Source: Candidatus Latescibacteria bacterium 4484_107
GTDB lineage: Bacteria; Latescibacterota; 4484-107
Assembly (NCBI GenBank): GCA_002059205.1
Contig: MVCQ01000164.1
Location: 1-5,915, forward strand
DNA length: 5,915 nucleotides
Direction of reading: 5' to 3'
Part shown: positions 4,534 through 5,915 of the stretch, piece by piece
Numbering within the stretch: position 1 is the first letter of the stretch
How the letters are laid out: the number at the start of each line of letters is the position of its first letter
The notes under the pieces: generated by a model
The model's database searches: none
Told to the model about the DNA's origin: nothing
The model's input: the letters and a program-made list of their open reading frames with translations, nothing else
Position numbers and translations under genes: made by a program

Positions 4534-5772
4534 ATGTCCATGTCCCCCTCGCTGTTTGTCGGGATTGATGTCTCCCACAAGCACAACGTGGTCTGTGCCT
4601 TGGATGACCAAGCACAGCAAGTAAAGAAGATGGCTTCGTTCCCAAACAATTTGCCGGGAACGGAGCAGTTGGAACAGTGGATCGTCGAAAAGATGCACAT
4701 CGCACAGGCAGAGAACCTGATCGTAGGCACCGAAGCGACGTCCTTCTATGATTTCCACGTGATGGAGCATCTGGCTCAAAGCCCCTTGCTGGCGCATCTT
4801 CCGCCCAGCTTGTTTCGGTTCAATGCCAAGATGATCCGGGATTTCAAGAAGGCCTTACGCGCGCCGCACGTCAAAAACGATTACAGGGATGCCTTTGCCA
4901 TCGCGATGCGCCTTAGAGTGGGCGATCTCCCGGCGGCCTTTCGACCCCAACTCGAGCATCTCCCCTTGCAGCGCTTGACCCGATTCCGAGCGCACACGGC
5001 CAAAAGCCTGGCTCGAGAAAAGAACTACTTCCTCTCTCAGCTCTTCCTCAAGTTCAGTGCTTACACCCAGATCAAGCCGTTCTCCGACCCTTTTGGAGCC
5101 ACCAGCCAAGCCATCCTCGCCGAGTATCTCTCCACCGACGAATTGATGGCGATGCCCATCGAAGACCTCCTGGAGTTCATCATCAAAAAAGGGAGGAATC
5201 GCTTCCCCGATCCCCAAGAGGTCGTCGAGAAGCTCAAAAAGGTGGCCCGGGAATCTTATCGCATCCGACCTGCTCTGGCACAATCCGTCCACTTGGTGCT
5301 GACTCTAAGCTACAAGAATATCCGGACGTTGACCAGCACAATCAAAGAACTGGATGAGGCGATTGCCAAAGAATTGGAAGGATTTACCACCACGCTGAAG
5401 ACTATCCCCGGCATCGGGCCCGTCTATGCCGCCGGTATCTTAGCCGAAATCGGAAACATAGACTACTTCCCGGGACATCCCAAATTGGCCAAATACGCCG
5501 GACTAACGTGGACGGAACATCAGTCCGGAGACTTCAGAGCCGAGGAAACGCGCATAATCAAAGCGGCTAATGCCTATTTGCGCTACTATCTCGTGGAAGC
5601 AGCCAATCTCGTCCGGCTGCATGATCCCACCTTCCGGGCCTTCTATCAGAGAAAGCATCAGGAGACCCTCAAGCACAAGCACAAACGGGCGTTGGTCCTG
5701 ACGGCTCGAAAACTGGTGCGGGTGATCTTCGCGATGGAGAAAAACGGCACGATCTATCGGCCTCGGGCTTAG
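4534..5772 (+). CDS. IS110-family transposase (DEDD/serine recombinase)
   Basis: This 412-residue transposase carries both family domains. The N-terminal RuvC-like DEDD domain shows D12 in FVGIDVSHKHN, E67 in VGTEATSFYDF, and D116 and D119 in KNDYRDAFAIA. The C-terminal Tnp (transposase_20) domain begins with IPGIGPVYAAGILAEIG (291-307), continues as FPGHPKLAKYAGLTW and contains EHQSGDF, whose S331 is the expected catalytic serine, followed by IIKAANAYLRYYLVEAANL. All key residues are present and the frame is intact, so the enzyme may be active. The ATG at 4534 is preferred for GGAGGT 5 nt upstream; a longer frame from a TTG at 4441 would run through the structured leader and is unlikely. The element moves by recombination of a circular form guided by a bridge RNA, which is known for the family. 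It is divergent from the shell genes. Confidence 0.95.
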   Translation: MSMSPSLFVGIDVSHKHNVVCALDDQAQQVKKMASFPNNLPGTEQLEQWIVEKMHIAQAENLIVGTEATSFYDFHVMEHLAQSPLLAHLPPSLFRFNAKMIRDFKKALRAPHVKNDYRDAFAIAMRLRVGDLPAAFRPQLEHLPLQRLTRFRAHTAKSLAREKNYFLSQLFLKFSAYTQIKPFSDPFGATSQAILAEYLSTDELMAMPIEDLLEFIIKKGRNRFPDPQEVVEKLKKVARESYRIRPALAQSVHLVLTLSYKNIRTLTSTIKELDEAIAKELEGFTTTLKTIPGIGPVYAAGILAEIGNIDYFPGHPKLAKYAGLTWTEHQSGDFRAEETRIIKAANAYLRYYLVEAANLVRLHDPTFRAFYQRKHQETLKHKHKRALVLTARKLVRVIFAMEKNGTIYRPRA

Positions 5773-5821
5773 AGCTTATTCTAAGCAAAACCGAAGAAAG
5801 GAGCATATAAAACAAAGATCG

Positions 5822-5915
5822 AAGAAAATCAACAAGACCGCAAACATTCTTAAATGTCGCCTTTCCCTTTTCAAATTCCACAACAACATCAATATCGCTT
5901 TTTTCGGTCATCTCT
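5822..5915 (-). pseudogene. Nucleotidyltransferase (MNT/MntA-type), interrupted by the IS
   Basis: Reading leftward from the right edge, about 31 codons spell TEKSDIDVVVEFEKGKATFK followed by NVCGLVDFL. This is the strand-helix segment of small MNT-type nucleotidyltransferases, with the SDID motif supplying the metal-binding aspartates; the preceding GSxARGE part lies outside the window. Such proteins are antitoxin partners of HEPN (HepT) toxins or stand-alone enzymes that transfer AMP. The Met at 5909-5911 is internal, since the preceding in-frame codon is GAG (Glu), as in the family's RGE segment. After VDFL the frame continues as RSLFYMLL into the IS and antisense to the transposase end. 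The LF may still be native, but the expected GRKVDL and C-terminal half are missing. The gene is truncated, and its other half is not found on the left side of the IS. Confidence 0.7.

Larger units (their letters stand above)
4385..5815 (+). mobile_element. IS110-family insertion sequence (ends approximate)
   Basis: The element is defined by the complete IS110 transposase and by the breakdown of the nucleotidyltransferase frame on its right side, somewhere between 5809 and 5821. The left end is placed only roughly, between the first shell gene's ribosome site (4376) and about 4425. I found no terminal inverted repeats and no target duplication, as is usual for IS110. A long 5' non-coding end (about 140 nt) and a short 3' end (about 40 nt) match the IS110 subgroup layout, not IS1111. 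The left flank shows no trace of the missing C-terminal part of the nucleotidyltransferase, so the insertion was followed by a deletion or landed next to an already broken gene. Confidence 0.75.

Overview
The window reads as a chromosomal segment of an uncultured-type bacterium with a moderately GC-rich genome. Five complete genes lie on the minus strand, all transcribed right to left, and most have strong purine-rich Shine-Dalgarno sequences. Shell genes of a bacterial microcompartment (BMC), a comM/yifB-type AAA gene, a TauE/SafE exporter and intergenic gaps holding short 7-bp repeats and REP-like palindromes together recall members of the Planctomycetes-Verrucomicrobia-Omnitrophota group. 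That placement is only a guess, because no phylogenetic marker is present.

Layout in transcription order of the minus-strand block: BMC-H shell hexamer 1 (4364-4092), BMC-H shell hexamer 2 (3995-3708), EutN/CcmL-type BMC pentamer (3603-3313), a GC-rich palindrome followed by T4 that can end this unit (3147-3123), a YifB/ComM-family Mg-chelatase-like AAA ATPase (3075-1537), and a TauE/SafE membrane transporter (1249-251). Positions 1-250 hold no gene I can support. The intergenic gaps carry 7-bp tandem repeats, hairpins and one possible short ORF.

The right quarter is an IS110-family insertion sequence (transposase 4534-5772, plus strand). Its roughly 140-nt 5' non-coding end can fold into stem-loops and is the expected place for a bridge RNA. 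The element lies immediately upstream of the first shell gene. On its far side is the interrupted remainder of a minus-strand MNT/HEPN-type nucleotidyltransferase gene, which runs off the right edge. The insertion has therefore probably separated the shell genes from whatever preceded them, including any native promoter or enzyme genes.

The three shell genes supply the facet-forming hexamers and the vertex pentamer needed to close a polyhedral protein shell. No encapsulated enzyme is in view, so the substrate of the compartment cannot be told. The most informative details are in the two hexamers. They differ at the pore, and the first carries an apparent exchange of the edge residues that form the Asn-Arg-Lys contact triad in PduA.
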